A DNA stretch of 64,000 bases. Source: Massilia antarctica (GTDB taxonomy: Bacteria > Pseudomonadota > Gammaproteobacteria > Burkholderiales > Burkholderiaceae_D). Both the position numbers and the translations under genes were made by a program. Where the stretch lies: contig NZ_CP065053.1 of assembly GCF_015689335.1 (NCBI RefSeq), positions 4,650,001-4,714,000 of the forward strand, read 5' to 3'. Below the pieces are notes generated by a model. That model did no database searches. It was not told the DNA's origin and was given only the letters and a program-made list of their open reading frames with translations. Shown piece by piece: positions 27,021 to 36,790 of the stretch (position 1 is its first letter; every line of letters starts with the position of its first letter).

Positions 27021-28295
27021 ATGGCGGCGTATGCGCACCCTGGCGGCAAACGGATCGGCACCGCCGAACTGATCGCGGCATTCCAGCAAGCGCGCGGCTA
27101 CCGGGCCGCGTATGCGCGGCTGGAAACTTTCCTGCACACAGCGTCCAGCGACGAGATCGACACCTTCGCTGCTGACGCGCTGCTGGCGCTGCCGGACGGG
27201 GCCGGCATGATCGACGACGTCGTGTGCAGGATGTCGCCGCACGCATTCGCGCGCCTGGCCGAATCCGCCCTGGACCTGGTCGAGCAAGACCGCTCGTCCG
27301 CGATGTGCGACGCGGTGCTGCAAGCGGCCAGCCTGCAGATCGTGGCGGCGCTGCAGCCGCATCTTGGCCGGCTGTTCGAACACGCGCCCAATCAGGGCTG
27401 GGCCTCGGAGAATTGGCCCTGGCGCGCCGCGCTGGACGAGGATATCGCTTTCCTGCGCGCGATACTGGCATCGGACCATCCGCAGGAGCGCTTCAAGGCG
27501 TGGCGCTGTCTGCTGGAAACGCGCCAGAGCGCCGCCATGGCGCTGGCGGTGGACGCGTACCCATCGATGGCACTGGCGCATCCGCTCAAGGCCTTTCTGC
27601 GCGAGGTCGACCACGATGGCCCCGGCGAGCCCCTGTATGGCGCGGCTTGCATGCACATCATTTTTCCCGAAAATCATCTGTTCGACGGCAGCGGCAAGCC
27701 GGACCAGGGCGTCGCCCACCCCAGCTGGACCTTGCCGGCCGGCGCGACGACCTTGCGCTTCGGCGGGGCCGGCGCGGGCACGTGCGGCCTGTGCGCGGGC
27801 CAGCTTCATCACCTGGTGACCTTGCCCGAGCACCAGGTGTTCGGCGCGGCTGGCCACGCAGGACGTGACGTTGCGCTGGAAGTGTGCCTGTCCTGTCTTG
27901 GCTGGGAACGCGATGCGCTGTTCTACCGCCATGGCGCCGACGGCAGTGCGGAGGCGCTCGACCATGGCGCGCTCACACCGAGGCACCCGGCCGTCGCCCT
28001 CGCGCCCGCCGGCGTGCGGCTGGCGCCCACGCCGCCGCGCTGGACATGGCAGGCATGGGGGCCGGCCAACGGCGCGGAAAACCTGCATCGGGTCGGCGGC
28101 CATCCGACCTGGGTGCAATCGGCCGATTACCCCGACTGCCCGTCTTGCGCCAGGACCATGCACTTCGCGCTGCAGCTCGATTCAGCGTTGCCGACGATGG
28201 ATGGCGATACCTGGTCATGGGGCGGCGGCGGCCTTTGCTACGTGTTCCAGTGCGCGCCGTGCAGGATCGCCGCTTACCTGTGGCAATGCACCTAG
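27021..28295 (+). CDS. Cys-rich protein of unknown function (DUF1963-like C-terminus)
   Basis: A 424-residue cytoplasmic protein. The first half is helical, possibly repeat-like. The second half carries CxxC pairs CGLC, CLSC, CPSC and CAPC that probably form zinc knuckles. The ending, with RVGGHPTWVQSADYPDCPSC and MHFALQLDS, resembles the YwqG/DUF1963 fold seen in stand-alone bacterial proteins of unknown role. It is flanked by a divergent M20 peptidase and a downstream DJ-1/PfpI gene, which do not indicate a pathway. Confidence 0.65.
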   Translation: MAAYAHPGGKRIGTAELIAAFQQARGYRAAYARLETFLHTASSDEIDTFAADALLALPDGAGMIDDVVCRMSPHAFARLAESALDLVEQDRSSAMCDAVLQAASLQIVAALQPHLGRLFEHAPNQGWASENWPWRAALDEDIAFLRAILASDHPQERFKAWRCLLETRQSAAMALAVDAYPSMALAHPLKAFLREVDHDGPGEPLYGAACMHIIFPENHLFDGSGKPDQGVAHPSWTLPAGATTLRFGGAGAGTCGLCAGQLHHLVTLPEHQVFGAAGHAGRDVALEVCLSCLGWERDALFYRHGADGSAEALDHGALTPRHPAVALAPAGVRLAPTPPRWTWQAWGPANGAENLHRVGGHPTWVQSADYPDCPSCARTMHFALQLDSALPTMDGDTWSWGGGGLCYVFQCAPCRIAAYLWQCT

Positions 28296-28379
28296 GCTGG
28301 GACTTTCCGTTTCCGGCGTATTATCTGGACATGCATCAAGCGGCAAGCATCACTTCACCACTGACCAAGGAGAACTAGC

Positions 28380-28961
28380 ATGGCTGGAAAGAAGATTTTG
28401 TTTCTGACGGGCGATTTTGCAGAAGACTATGAAACCATGGTGCCGTTCCAGGCGCTGCAGATGGTCGGCCACACCGTGCACGCGGTTTGTCCGGGCAAGA
28501 AAGCGGGCGACAAGATCAAGACCGCGATCCACGATTTCGAGGGCGACCAGACCTACACGGAAAAAACCGGCCATCTGTTCGCGCTGAACGCGAGCTTCGA
28601 TGAGGCCGACGAAGGCAACTACGATGCCTTGATGATCGCCGGCGGACGCGCTCCGGAATACCTGCGCCTGAACCCGCGGGTGATCGAACTGGTCAGGCAG
28701 TTCGCGAAGGCTGACAAGCCGATCGCGGCGGTCTGCCACGGCGCGCAATTGCTCGCGGCCGCCGATGTGATTCGGGGCAAGCGCATTTCCGCCTATCCCG
28801 CCTGCTCGCCGGAAGTGCGCATGGCGGGCGGCGAGTACGCGCAGATCGAGGTCGACCAGGCAGTCACGGACGGCAACTTCGTCACGGCGCCGGCGTGGCC
28901 GGCGCATCCGCAGTGGCTGGCGCAGTTTCTTAAGCTGCTAGGTACCGACATCAGGCTCTGA
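28380..28961 (+). CDS. DJ-1/PfpI-family protein
   Basis: A 193-residue class I glutamine amidotransferase-like protein. The nucleophile elbow [10 protein letters not shown] puts the reactive Cys at residue 119, and [11 protein letters not shown] lies before it. The family includes proteases, deglycases and stress chaperones. The start [18 protein letters not shown] has the conserved Glu of the active site (near residue 17) and is preceded by AAGGAG. It may follow the preceding unknown gene as a unit (84-bp gap). Confidence 0.87.
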   Translation: MAGKKILFLTGDFAEDYETMVPFQALQMVGHTVHAVCPGKKAGDKIKTAIHDFEGDQTYTEKTGHLFALNASFDEADEGNYDALMIAGGRAPEYLRLNPRVIELVRQFAKADKPIAAVCHGAQLLAAADVIRGKRISAYPACSPEVRMAGGEYAQIEVDQAVTDGNFVTAPAWPAHPQWLAQFLKLLGTDIRL

Positions 28962-28972
28962 GCGGCGGCGCG

Positions 28973-29821
28973 TCAGGATGGTAACGCGGCGGTGGATGGC
29001 TTGGGATCGATCCACCCGCGCCGTTGCAGATGGCACACGCTGCTGCACAAGACCGCCGGCAGCAATAGATTGACGAACGGCACCAGCATCAGCACGCACA
29101 GGATCATGCCCAGCATGAAGATGGCGGGCCGCTGGGCGTGCATCAGCGCGCGCCGCTGTTCCAGGTCCAGCACGCCCTCGGCGGCGGGGAAGTACATCAG
29201 CCACACATTGCATTCGAGCAGGAAACGCACCACAACGTAGAGGGACCACACGGGGATGATCAAGGTGAGCATGTGCTTGAGCACATGGCACACCCAGCCC
29301 CACGCGCTGCGGCGCCGCAGCGCAGGCAGCGGGCGCGGCTGCCATGCGGGATAGCGCGCGTCGGCCACCCGCCGCGCGCGCCGCAGGAACAGCCAGCGCA
29401 AGGGCAGGCGGATGGTGGTCATGTTGGCAACCACGAACAGAAGCACATAAAAGAAGCCCGCCAGTGCCAGGGCCATCAGCATCATGTGCAGCACCGGCCC
29501 GATGTGCGTCACCAGGTCGACCAGGCCGCGGCCGATATCGTGCAGGCCGATCGCACCGCCATTGCCGTGGCCGCGTCCCGTCCCGATGCCGGCCATGGCC
29601 AGCATGCCGAAGAACGCGATCAATGCCGCGCCGCCGGCCAGCTTGAGGAAAAACTCACCGTAATGGAAGTAGAGCCAGATCCACAGGCAGGTCGGCGCCA
29701 TGCACCACAGGGATGAGCGCCACCACAGGCCGCCATGGCGCGCATCGCGAAAGCCCATTCCAACACACGCGCTCGCTTCGCGGAACGCGCTCGACCACCG
29801 TTGATACGCCCGTTTCCACAT
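28973..29821 (-). CDS. EI24/CysZ-like integral membrane protein
   Basis: A 282-residue protein with about five hydrophobic segments. The C-terminal block MLVPFVNLLLPAVLCSSVCHL resembles the EI24 (CysZ) family signature around a proline-asparagine turn. Family membership is therefore probable, but the rest is divergent and a sulfate transport role should not be assumed. It converges with the DJ-1 gene. Confidence 0.6.
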   Translation of the reverse strand: MWKRAYQRWSSAFREASACVGMGFRDARHGGLWWRSSLWCMAPTCLWIWLYFHYGEFFLKLAGGAALIAFFGMLAMAGIGTGRGHGNGGAIGLHDIGRGLVDLVTHIGPVLHMMLMALALAGFFYVLLFVVANMTTIRLPLRWLFLRRARRVADARYPAWQPRPLPALRRRSAWGWVCHVLKHMLTLIIPVWSLYVVVRFLLECNVWLMYFPAAEGVLDLEQRRALMHAQRPAIFMLGMILCVLMLVPFVNLLLPAVLCSSVCHLQRRGWIDPKPSTAALPS

Positions 29822-29866
29822 CAGTGACCCTGTTCCGGTGAAGGTGAATTGCGTGCCGCCGTGCTC

Positions 29867-30655
29867 TCAGAACGTGAAGGACTTGACCAGGGTCAGTTCG
29901 CCGATGCTGCGCATGGGCAGCACGAATTCTTCGCGCTTCTCGCGCGGCGTGTTTTCGTTATACACCAGGGTGACTCTCGCGGTGATCATCTGCATCTGGC
30001 GCTTGCTTTCATCGAAGTGGTAGCCGTTCGCGCCCAGCTTGCCCCAGTAATTGATGTACACGTGGTAGTTACCGCGCAAGGGCGCGGTCATGGTGAACAT
30101 TTCCGGGCCCGGGCCGTCCACGCTGTCGACATCGAGCCCGCCGCCGTTGCTCAGGACCGGGTGGCCGAAGTAAGCGTGTTGGCCATCCGGTGTGACGATG
30201 TGCAGGTCGATCTCGGCTTCGGTATCGTCCCAGGCGCAGATGATGCGCAAGCCGGGCAAGGGCCGGCCCGAGCTGGTTTCGTAGAACTGCACGCGCCTGA
30301 GCGATTTGCCTTGGGGCGATTTGACTTCCACGCTGTTCGACCCGGCGCCGAACAGGTAAGGGCGCGCGTAATGGCCCTGCTCGTCCGTCATCAGGCGCAG
30401 GGGATTGCCGTTGACCACCAGCTGGTGCGCCTCGCGCTTGCCGGCGGCGGCCGCGATGCGCCCCTTGATCATGCTGCGTTTGCTCTGGGCGCCGCGGTCG
30501 ATCGGCGAATTGGGATAGGCCACCGTGGCCTCATCGCTCTTGTCGACCAGGCCGGTGCGGTTCCAGCCGCCAACCGGCGACGCAATGTCGGTGGCCGTCG
30601 CGGGCGGCAAGGCCAGGGCCAGGGCCGGCAGGCACAGCATCCAGGTCATGTTCAT
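29867..30655 (-). CDS. Exported DUF2135 (YfaP-like) protein
   Basis: A 262-residue protein with a signal peptide (LCLPALALALPPATA). The second half carries the DUF2135 hallmark: LRIICAWDDTEAEIDLHIVT, PDGQHAYFGHP, and NYHVYINYWG. The family is linked to von Willebrand/CARDB-type surface proteins, with unknown role. ATG 30655 is preferred because GGAG lies 6 bp upstream; an ATG four codons earlier (30667) has none. No clear operon partner. Confidence 0.75.
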   Translation of the reverse strand: MNMTWMLCLPALALALPPATATDIASPVGGWNRTGLVDKSDEATVAYPNSPIDRGAQSKRSMIKGRIAAAAGKREAHQLVVNGNPLRLMTDEQGHYARPYLFGAGSNSVEVKSPQGKSLRRVQFYETSSGRPLPGLRIICAWDDTEAEIDLHIVTPDGQHAYFGHPVLSNGGGLDVDSVDGPGPEMFTMTAPLRGNYHVYINYWGKLGANGYHFDESKRQMQMITARVTLVYNENTPREKREEFVLPMRSIGELTLVKSFTF

Positions 30656-30855
30656 CAGGGTCTCCATACAGTGGGCGCGATTGTACCCGGTCGCCGGGCC
30701 AGCCGTTCAATCGGGGCGGGCAGGCCAGGCGGCGCAATACGCTGGCAAGCGCTGAAGGCAGAGTTTGCGATACTTCGTCCCACCCGGTCCGTCAAAGCTC
30801 ACCATGGGTCCATGCGCACCCCGGGTGCGAGGATGGAACTGACCGGAGAGACAGC

Positions 30856-32499
30856 ATGGAAACGGCATGGAAGATGCGAGGAGCGTGCTCGGCGGGGACC
30901 TTGGCAATGGCAGCAACACTATGGGGTTGTGGCGGCGGCAGCGGCGGGCCCACGCCGCCAGAGGCCACGATATTGGCGTCCGTTACCGTCAGGGACGCCG
31001 CCGCAACAGGGCCGCTTGCCAGTCCGGCCGACACCAGCGCGGGTGCGGCCGACGAGCTCGGTATAGCGGCTGGCGCTCCCGGCGCCGCCGCGCCGGACGC
31101 CGTGCACGGGCGCAAGGAGATCTACGGCATTGTCAACCTGGCACCGCCGCCCATTTACATTGCCAGGATCAACGCGCGCGGCCAGGCCACATTCGAATAT
31201 ACCGCGCTCGACGACCGCTTGCACGTCGGCTTTTTCGATGGTGCAAGGGTCATCGACGTCAATCCGCCGGACGCCCTCGTCACCACGCTCGGCGCGCTCA
31301 ACGACCGGGGCGAGGTGGCGGCCCAGATTCGCTTTGCGCGCGATCCGGTGCCCACCCCCTTCCAGCCGTTTCGCTGGACCGCCAACGGCGGCAGGATCAT
31401 GTTGGCAACCTTGAACGCGGAAGGGGACAGCTTTGTCACGGACATCAATAACTTTGGGGAAATCGTCGGCGCTTCCCGTACCGGTCCGGGTGACGAGCCG
31501 TTCCGCGCCGTGCGCTGGACCGCGCAGAACAGGCTGTTGCCGCTGCCGGTACCGGCCGGTTTCGGCCAGTCGTTCACCGGCGACATCAACGAGCGCAATG
31601 TGAGCGTGGGCGCCGCCGACGACGCGGCCGGTCATCCGCATGTGTTGATCTGGGATGCCGATGGGCGCGTGACCGACCTCGGCACGTTCGGTGCCACGAC
31701 GGCCGGGCCGGTGGCGATCAATAACCGGGGCGAGATTGTCGGCTTGCTCAACGCGGCCGCTCCCGATTTCCAGACGTTTTTGTTTAGTCCCGGCCAGGGA
31801 GCGATCCGCGTCGGTCCCGCGACCGTGGCGACCAGGCTCAACGAGTTCGGCGAGCTGGTCGGCCGCATCGTGCGGCCCAATGACGAAAACCATGCCTTCC
31901 TGTTCTCGCGCAAGCGCGGCCTGGTCGACCTGCACCCGCCGCAGTTCATTCTCTCGGAAGCGGGCGACATCAACGACAGCGGCACGGTGGTGGGCCTGAT
32001 CCGGCGCGCCGGCGACGCCGGCACCAGGGCGTTTCGCTGGTCGCGCGCCGGCCTGGGCGCCGATCTGAACACGCTGTTGAAGGACGCGCCGGCCGGCCTG
32101 GTGCTGACCCACTCGCTGAGGATCTCGGCCAACGGCGACATCCTGTCCAATTCGAATGTCGGGCTGGTCCTGCTGCGTCCGGGCGGTGGTGGCACCGACG
32201 CACCGGTGCTGGGGCCGATCCGGATCGGCGCGGCGCTTGCGAACCAGCCGGCCAGGCTCACACTCTCGTTTCGCGACCGCAACGGGCACGATACGCACAC
32301 GGCGACGATCGACTGGGGCGACCTTGGCGGCGCGCAGCCGGCGCGCGTACGCGAAAGCCGGGGGCGGGGCGAGGTGAGCGCCGCCCACACGTACGCGGCG
32401 CGCGGCAGCTATGCCGTCGTCGTGCGCGTGGCCGACTCGGGCGGAAAAACGACGTTCGTGCGGCAATTGGTGGCGGTGTCGGACCAGGATGCCCAATAA
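30856..32499 (+). CDS. HAF-repeat lipoprotein with C-terminal PKD-like domain
   Basis: A 547-residue exported protein. The signal ends in a lipobox (LWGC followed by GGGSGG). The body has repeats of the HAF/DUF3466 type: ININNFGEIVGASR-like units such as AINNRGEIVGLL and DINDSGTVVGLI recur about every 45-55 residues. The end (TIDWGDLGGAQ, AAHTYAARGSYAVVVRVAD) is a PKD-type beta-sandwich. It is probably surface-bound. GGAGAG lies 5 bp before ATG. Confidence 0.8.
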   Translation: METAWKMRGACSAGTLAMAATLWGCGGGSGGPTPPEATILASVTVRDAAATGPLASPADTSAGAADELGIAAGAPGAAAPDAVHGRKEIYGIVNLAPPPIYIARINARGQATFEYTALDDRLHVGFFDGARVIDVNPPDALVTTLGALNDRGEVAAQIRFARDPVPTPFQPFRWTANGGRIMLATLNAEGDSFVTDINNFGEIVGASRTGPGDEPFRAVRWTAQNRLLPLPVPAGFGQSFTGDINERNVSVGAADDAAGHPHVLIWDADGRVTDLGTFGATTAGPVAINNRGEIVGLLNAAAPDFQTFLFSPGQGAIRVGPATVATRLNEFGELVGRIVRPNDENHAFLFSRKRGLVDLHPPQFILSEAGDINDSGTVVGLIRRAGDAGTRAFRWSRAGLGADLNTLLKDAPAGLVLTHSLRISANGDILSNSNVGLVLLRPGGGGTDAPVLGPIRIGAALANQPARLTLSFRDRNGHDTHTATIDWGDLGGAQPARVRESRGRGEVSAAHTYAARGSYAVVVRVADSGGKTTFVRQLVAVSDQDAQ

Positions 32500-32725
32500 A
32501 AAAAGCGGAGGCCCGCAACTGCGCCGGCTTTCGCGCTATCGGCAAGCAGGAAATCCGGCAGCACGATTGCCTTTGTATTATTGTTAATTTGGGAGTAAGC
32601 TTGCCTGAAAGCTCATTCGGTTCGCACAGGTCTTCAAGCCGGTAAGAAGCTGCTACGACAGCTCGGCGTCAAACAGGGGTAGAGGCGGGTCATGACACTC
32701 ACTACACTAACTGGAGAGCACATAC

Positions 32726-33463
32726 ATGAATATCAATCCATTCGATCTGTCGGTTTCCGACTTCGTTGCGCAGTCGGCCAAGTGGTGCGCGGAGTTCAAT
32801 ATTCAGGAAGACTATCCTTACGATCTCAAAGTGGAGATCGCGGACCGCGCCCTGTTCGATAGCGGCATCGATAAATACGAGCAGATCGCCGCCGAAGCCG
32901 AGGACTGGATCGAGCATGAACGGACCCGCCTGGGCGAAGCGCTGCCGATGTTTGCCACCCACGCCGACTACATCGTACGCACGGCGCAGTGGCGCGACGA
33001 ATTCAAGATCCCCAAATACTTGCCGTACACCGAGCAGGTGCGCGTCGCCGATGAAGTACTGCGCACGATCGACCGCTCCAGATATGCCGGCATGATATCG
33101 GCGGCCGAGGAATGGAGTAAAAAAGAAAGCGCCAACCTGGATGCCGAACCGCCATTCGACGGCTGGCAAGAGCAGATCCGGCGCCAGCTGCTGCAGATCC
33201 AGAAAGGAAAATACCTGATGATCTATGTTCCGTATGGATCGAGCAGTTACACGATCGAGCAGGGGACCCTGACCAGCGTCGACTGGAATAACGGAACCGT
33301 GCTGCTGCATAACACCGTGTATAACCGCGATACCACGGTGGCGATCGATAACATCCAGAGTATTGACGAAAGCCGCAGCGGCTCGGGTGCACTCGGTTCG
33401 GTGCAAACGGCCGATCTGCGGTTGGTCGGCAACGACTGGTATCGCGGGAACACCAAGCTGTGA
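32726..33463 (+). CDS. Unrecognised protein with two internal repeats
   Basis: A 245-residue, probably cytoplasmic protein without a family I recognise. Residues about 11-66 and 79-134 are repeats of one another: FVAQSAKWCAEFNIQEDYPY aligns with YIVRTAQWRDEFKIPKYLPY, and each ends in an AEAEDWIEHE/AAEEWSKKE helix. The C-terminal 75 residues look like a small beta domain (YTIEQGTLTSVDWNNGTVLL). GGAG lies about 8 bp before ATG. The upstream 226-bp gap shows no other feature. Confidence 0.65.
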   Translation: MNINPFDLSVSDFVAQSAKWCAEFNIQEDYPYDLKVEIADRALFDSGIDKYEQIAAEAEDWIEHERTRLGEALPMFATHADYIVRTAQWRDEFKIPKYLPYTEQVRVADEVLRTIDRSRYAGMISAAEEWSKKESANLDAEPPFDGWQEQIRRQLLQIQKGKYLMIYVPYGSSSYTIEQGTLTSVDWNNGTVLLHNTVYNRDTTVAIDNIQSIDESRSGSGALGSVQTADLRLVGNDWYRGNTKL

Positions 33464-33505
33464 GCCGGCGAAGCCATCGGCTGCCGATGGCTTCCCGCCG
33501 CGCGG

Positions 33506-33561
33506 GCGTCGCCTAGCGCGTCGCCTAGCGCGTCGCCTAGCGCGTCGCCTAGCGCGTCGCC
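33506..33561. repeat. 12-bp tandem repeat at the 3' end of the beta-helix gene
   Basis: GCGTCGCCTAGC is repeated four times (33506-33553) plus an 8-bp partial copy. On the minus strand each unit reads Ala-Thr-Arg-stop in the frame of the gene, giving four in-frame TAG codons in a row. Confidence 0.9.
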
Positions 33562-35024
33562 CCGGCCGCAATCGCCGCGGTGCCGAATTCATCGGCGCCG
33601 AGGTCGATCGGACCTTCGCTGCGCGGCCCGCCATCGATGTCCGCCACGCCGTTCGGCGCGATCGCGCCCGATGGAAAATAGCGGGTCCACAGCGGCGAGG
33701 TCCAGTTCGTCACGGCGGCCGTCACGGCGCCGGCATTGATGGCGGGGGAGGCGGCTTGCAGCCTGAGGTTGCCCGTCGCCGGCGCCACGTATTTGGGATC
33801 GGCAATCACCTTCGTCCCCGGCAGCGACGCCGACGCCGTGCCCGTTCCCCACCAGAGATTCTTGCCCCAGGTATTGTTGGCGTGCCCGCTGCCGGTCACG
33901 TCATACGCTTCTTCCGCACTGCCTTCGCCGACGACAATGTTGTTGCTGAAACGGCTGTCGGTCACCTTGTACTGGAACAGCAGTTCGGTTCCCCAGCCCC
34001 GGTTCTTGTAGAAGGAATTGTTGTGGACCTGGATGCGGCGCGACGCGCCCGCCGAGCTCGAATAACCGCCCAGGGACAAGCCCGCTTCGCGGTTGTTGTA
34101 GACGACGTTGTTCATCATCAGGATATCCTCGGTCGCCTTGCCTTTGTGTTCGCTGGCAAACTCGAAACCCAGGTCGTTGCCGGTCGAAATATTTCGGTCG
34201 AAGATGATATTGCGGCCGCCATCGACATAAAAGCCGCCGGCCGAGCCTTGCTTGCCATACCAGGGATTGGTCGAGCTTGTATTGTTCCGCGCAATATTGC
34301 CGCGCACGATGCCGTTGCGGACCCGGTCGTTCTCGCCGCAGCCGCCGCATTCGCCTTCGTAACCGATGAAGTCGAAACCGATATTGTTATTGTCGTGCAC
34401 ATTGTTCGACAACACCTCGAAGCGGTCGACATTGCCATTGATCACCAGCGCTTCGCTGGACTGCAGCACGTTCTGATACACCTCGTTGCCCTGTATCAGC
34501 AGATCGGTGATGCCGCCCGCGTCGGTGCCGAACACGGCCAGCCCGTGCGCGCCGACGGCGCACGGGTCCTTGCAGGTGCTGGTGTGCCTGATGTTGTGGA
34601 TCTTGTTGTTGACGATCTGAAGATGCGATCCCTTGCCCTGCAGCAGGATGCCGACCGGCGTATTCGAGCCGCCCGTGCTGAAGTTGGCGACGTCGAACCC
34701 TTCCACCCGCACATAGTTGGAGTTGGTAATCGTGATCAAGCCTTCGCGGTCGCTCGGCACCAGTCCCGTACCGCTGAGTATCACCCCGGCGTCGGCCTTG
34801 ACGGTGACGGGATTGCCCGCGCTGCCGTTCTTGTCAGCCAGTTTGACTTTTTGCGTGTAGGTGCCGGCCAGCACGCGCACGGTATCGCCGGCAATCGCCG
34901 TGTTGACCGCATTCTGGATCGACTGTCCGGGACCGACGGTGATGGTGGCAGCGCCCGCGGCGCCGCTGTGACTGAACAGGGCAAGGCAACTGAGTTTCAG
35001 GGCGGCGTTCATCGCAAGCTTCAT
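33549..35024 (-). CDS. Exported right-handed beta-helix (pectate lyase-fold) protein
   Basis: A 491-residue protein with a signal peptide (SCLALFSHSGAAGA). ITVGPGQSIQNAVNTAIAGD is the usual opening of DUF1565/parallel beta-helix proteins. Many repeats with N-x-I/V patterns follow (NNKIHNI, NNVHDNNNIGFDFIGYE, NNVVYNNREAGL). It could be a polysaccharide lyase or a carbohydrate-binding surface protein; catalytic residues cannot be assigned. Paired Cys (TCKDPC, CGGC) may form disulfides. Confidence 0.82.
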   Translation of the reverse strand: MKLAMNAALKLSCLALFSHSGAAGAATITVGPGQSIQNAVNTAIAGDTVRVLAGTYTQKVKLADKNGSAGNPVTVKADAGVILSGTGLVPSDREGLITITNSNYVRVEGFDVANFSTGGSNTPVGILLQGKGSHLQIVNNKIHNIRHTSTCKDPCAVGAHGLAVFGTDAGGITDLLIQGNEVYQNVLQSSEALVINGNVDRFEVLSNNVHDNNNIGFDFIGYEGECGGCGENDRVRNGIVRGNIARNNTSSTNPWYGKQGSAGGFYVDGGRNIIFDRNISTGNDLGFEFASEHKGKATEDILMMNNVVYNNREAGLSLGGYSSSAGASRRIQVHNNSFYKNRGWGTELLFQYKVTDSRFSNNIVVGEGSAEEAYDVTGSGHANNTWGKNLWWGTGTASASLPGTKVIADPKYVAPATGNLRLQAASPAINAGAVTAAVTNWTSPLWTRYFPSGAIAPNGVADIDGGPRSEGPIDLGADEFGTAAIAAGATR

Positions 35025-35102
35025 CAGACATTTCTCCAGGTTGGGACCGCATGAGGATTGGCGATTGCAGCCGGACTTGCCGGTACGTCGTGCAATCCGC
35101 GC

Positions 35103-35864
35103 TTATCTTATTCGCGGTGATCCGGAAGAACAAGGATCATTCGATTCTTTCAATGCGACCACCGCTGCCAACGCGCGCTCGCCTGCCCGGGCTGCTTGTG
35201 GATGAACATGCCAACTACATAATGCGGCAATGCGGTGAAGCGCGGCCGTGGGACGTTTTTCGATTTCCAACGCAACTTGCTGGCTAATGAACATATCCAT
35301 ATGAATAGCCATCCGTTCAAGCAGTGCATCATCCAGAAGATCCATGGCGGGGATGATGCAGACAACGACGGTCGCATCATCGTCGTTGTCATGGTCGAGC
35401 AAATGGCCGATCATCCGGCTCAGTAAAGCCTGATCCTGGCACAAGGGCGCGCACGGTGGATAGAAATCCTCGATGGTGCCGCCGGCTGGTTTCGCGCTAT
35501 CGACTGCGGCCAGAAAGGCATCGAGCGACGCAAAGGCGAGGCACGAATCGCCATCATGGGACAGATAGAAAATATTGCCGCGAAACGGTGCCTGCTTTAG
35601 ATACAGGTAATAATTGCTTGACTCCGACTGGTCAAGCACCACGCCGCCAAGCTGACGGATGATCGGGTGCAAGCGCATCAGCTTCGTTTCAGCGGCCGAT
35701 TGATGTGCATCGAGCAGCGTTTGCTCGAGCGCGTCGGCATGAAACAGGCGGCGTTGGGTGATCCTGGCGAAATAGGCAGCCAGTTCAGCATCCATCGGCT
35801 CGTCCTCGACGGGGTCGTGCTGCGCTGGCGCCGGAGCCAGTGGGCGCTTGAAAAACTGGAACAT
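35103..35864 (-). CDS. Hypothetical cytoplasmic protein
   Basis: A 253-residue soluble protein with no family I recognise. It begins MFQFFKRPLAPAPA, contains a middle mixed segment (NYYLYLKQAPFRGNIFYLSH) and an acidic patch (LLDHDNDDDATVVV). ATG 35864 has AGGGAG 6 bp upstream, which favours it over the longer frame. It lies downstream of the CAT-like gene on the same strand with a 52-bp gap, so the two may be co-transcribed. Confidence 0.6.
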   Translation of the reverse strand: MFQFFKRPLAPAPAQHDPVEDEPMDAELAAYFARITQRRLFHADALEQTLLDAHQSAAETKLMRLHPIIRQLGGVVLDQSESSNYYLYLKQAPFRGNIFYLSHDGDSCLAFASLDAFLAAVDSAKPAGGTIEDFYPPCAPLCQDQALLSRMIGHLLDHDNDDDATVVVCIIPAMDLLDDALLERMAIHMDMFISQQVALEIEKRPTAALHRIAALCSWHVHPQAARAGERALAAVVALKESNDPCSSGSPRIR

Positions 35865-35915
35865 ACCGAACTCCCTGCGCAAGTCGAAAAGTGAGAAACG
35901 GGACGTAATACGCGA

Positions 35916-36572
35916 CTAATCATCCCCCGCGTGCGCGGCCATCACCGCCGCCACCCGGCGCGCAATGGCTTGCGCCAGCACATGCACGTGATAGCCGTCG
36001 ACGAACCCGTGATGCGCCTGCACCGACAACGGCACCGTCATCGATTCCCCGGCCGGCGCGCTGAATTTGCCCCAGGCGAGCGAGGGAATATCGGCGCTGC
36101 GATGGCAGAAAATCGGATGCTCGATGGCGCGCATGTCGAGCCATGGCATGCAGGTGATATAGATATTGTCCCTGGCCTGACGCGGCGTCAGGTCGGCGCT
36201 GGTATTGATCAGGGCGCGGCTGGCCTTTGCTTCCCGGCCGGCGCGCACGCTGCGCGCGATGAATTCGCGCAGGTCGGCGCTTCTGGTAAAACGCGCGAAA
36301 TTGAGATTATTGTCTTCATTGATCACGGTGAACGAGCCAATGAAATCGTCGATCTTGATGACCTCACCTTCGTACACGCGGTACATGAAGTTATCGACCG
36401 TCTCGACCGCCGACAGCACGCAATACAGAAAGAAGTGAAACGGCGGCAGCTCGCGCTGTTTGCAAAACGGACGGAAATCCGGCAGTTCCAGGGTCAGGCT
36501 GATATTAAGCAGGGGATTGTCGAATTGGCGGAAAACCTCGTAGCGGTCGCGCCGGAGTTCAAAATTTTTCAT
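35916..36572 (-). CDS. Chloramphenicol acetyltransferase-like protein
   Basis: A 218-residue protein of the type A CAT fold. The catalytic block near residue 187, VQAHHGFVDGYHV, has the His-His-x3-Asp-Gly motif; FHFFLYCVLSAVETV and MPWLDM blocks also match the family. Length is typical. Many chromosomal members acetylate other substrates, so resistance to chloramphenicol is not implied. The preceding gap (36573-36790) holds no gene. Confidence 0.83.
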   Translation of the reverse strand: MKNFELRRDRYEVFRQFDNPLLNISLTLELPDFRPFCKQRELPPFHFFLYCVLSAVETVDNFMYRVYEGEVIKIDDFIGSFTVINEDNNLNFARFTRSADLREFIARSVRAGREAKASRALINTSADLTPRQARDNIYITCMPWLDMRAIEHPIFCHRSADIPSLAWGKFSAPAGESMTVPLSVQAHHGFVDGYHVHVLAQAIARRVAAVMAAHAGDD

Positions 36573-36790
36573 GTCCGTAGTTTAACCGATGGCGGCGCAG
36601 GCCAACAGACCACAGCGCCATTCCCACGGCGCCGTATTGACGTTCTGTCCCCCTGAAATAGCGGCCTGTCGCCGGCCACCGCCTGTTTTTCGCCTGGTGC
36701 TGTAATCTGCATGCTCCTCCTGCATGGCAGGCACAGACAACCCCCCTGCGCAGCGCACTCGTGGCCGCGCATCAGAACCAGGAGCCTCTT

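Noticed and set aside
35916..36572. Chloramphenicol resistance gene
   Set aside because: The CAT-like fold is clear, but it is chromosomal, high-GC and without mobile context; many such proteins do not confer resistance.
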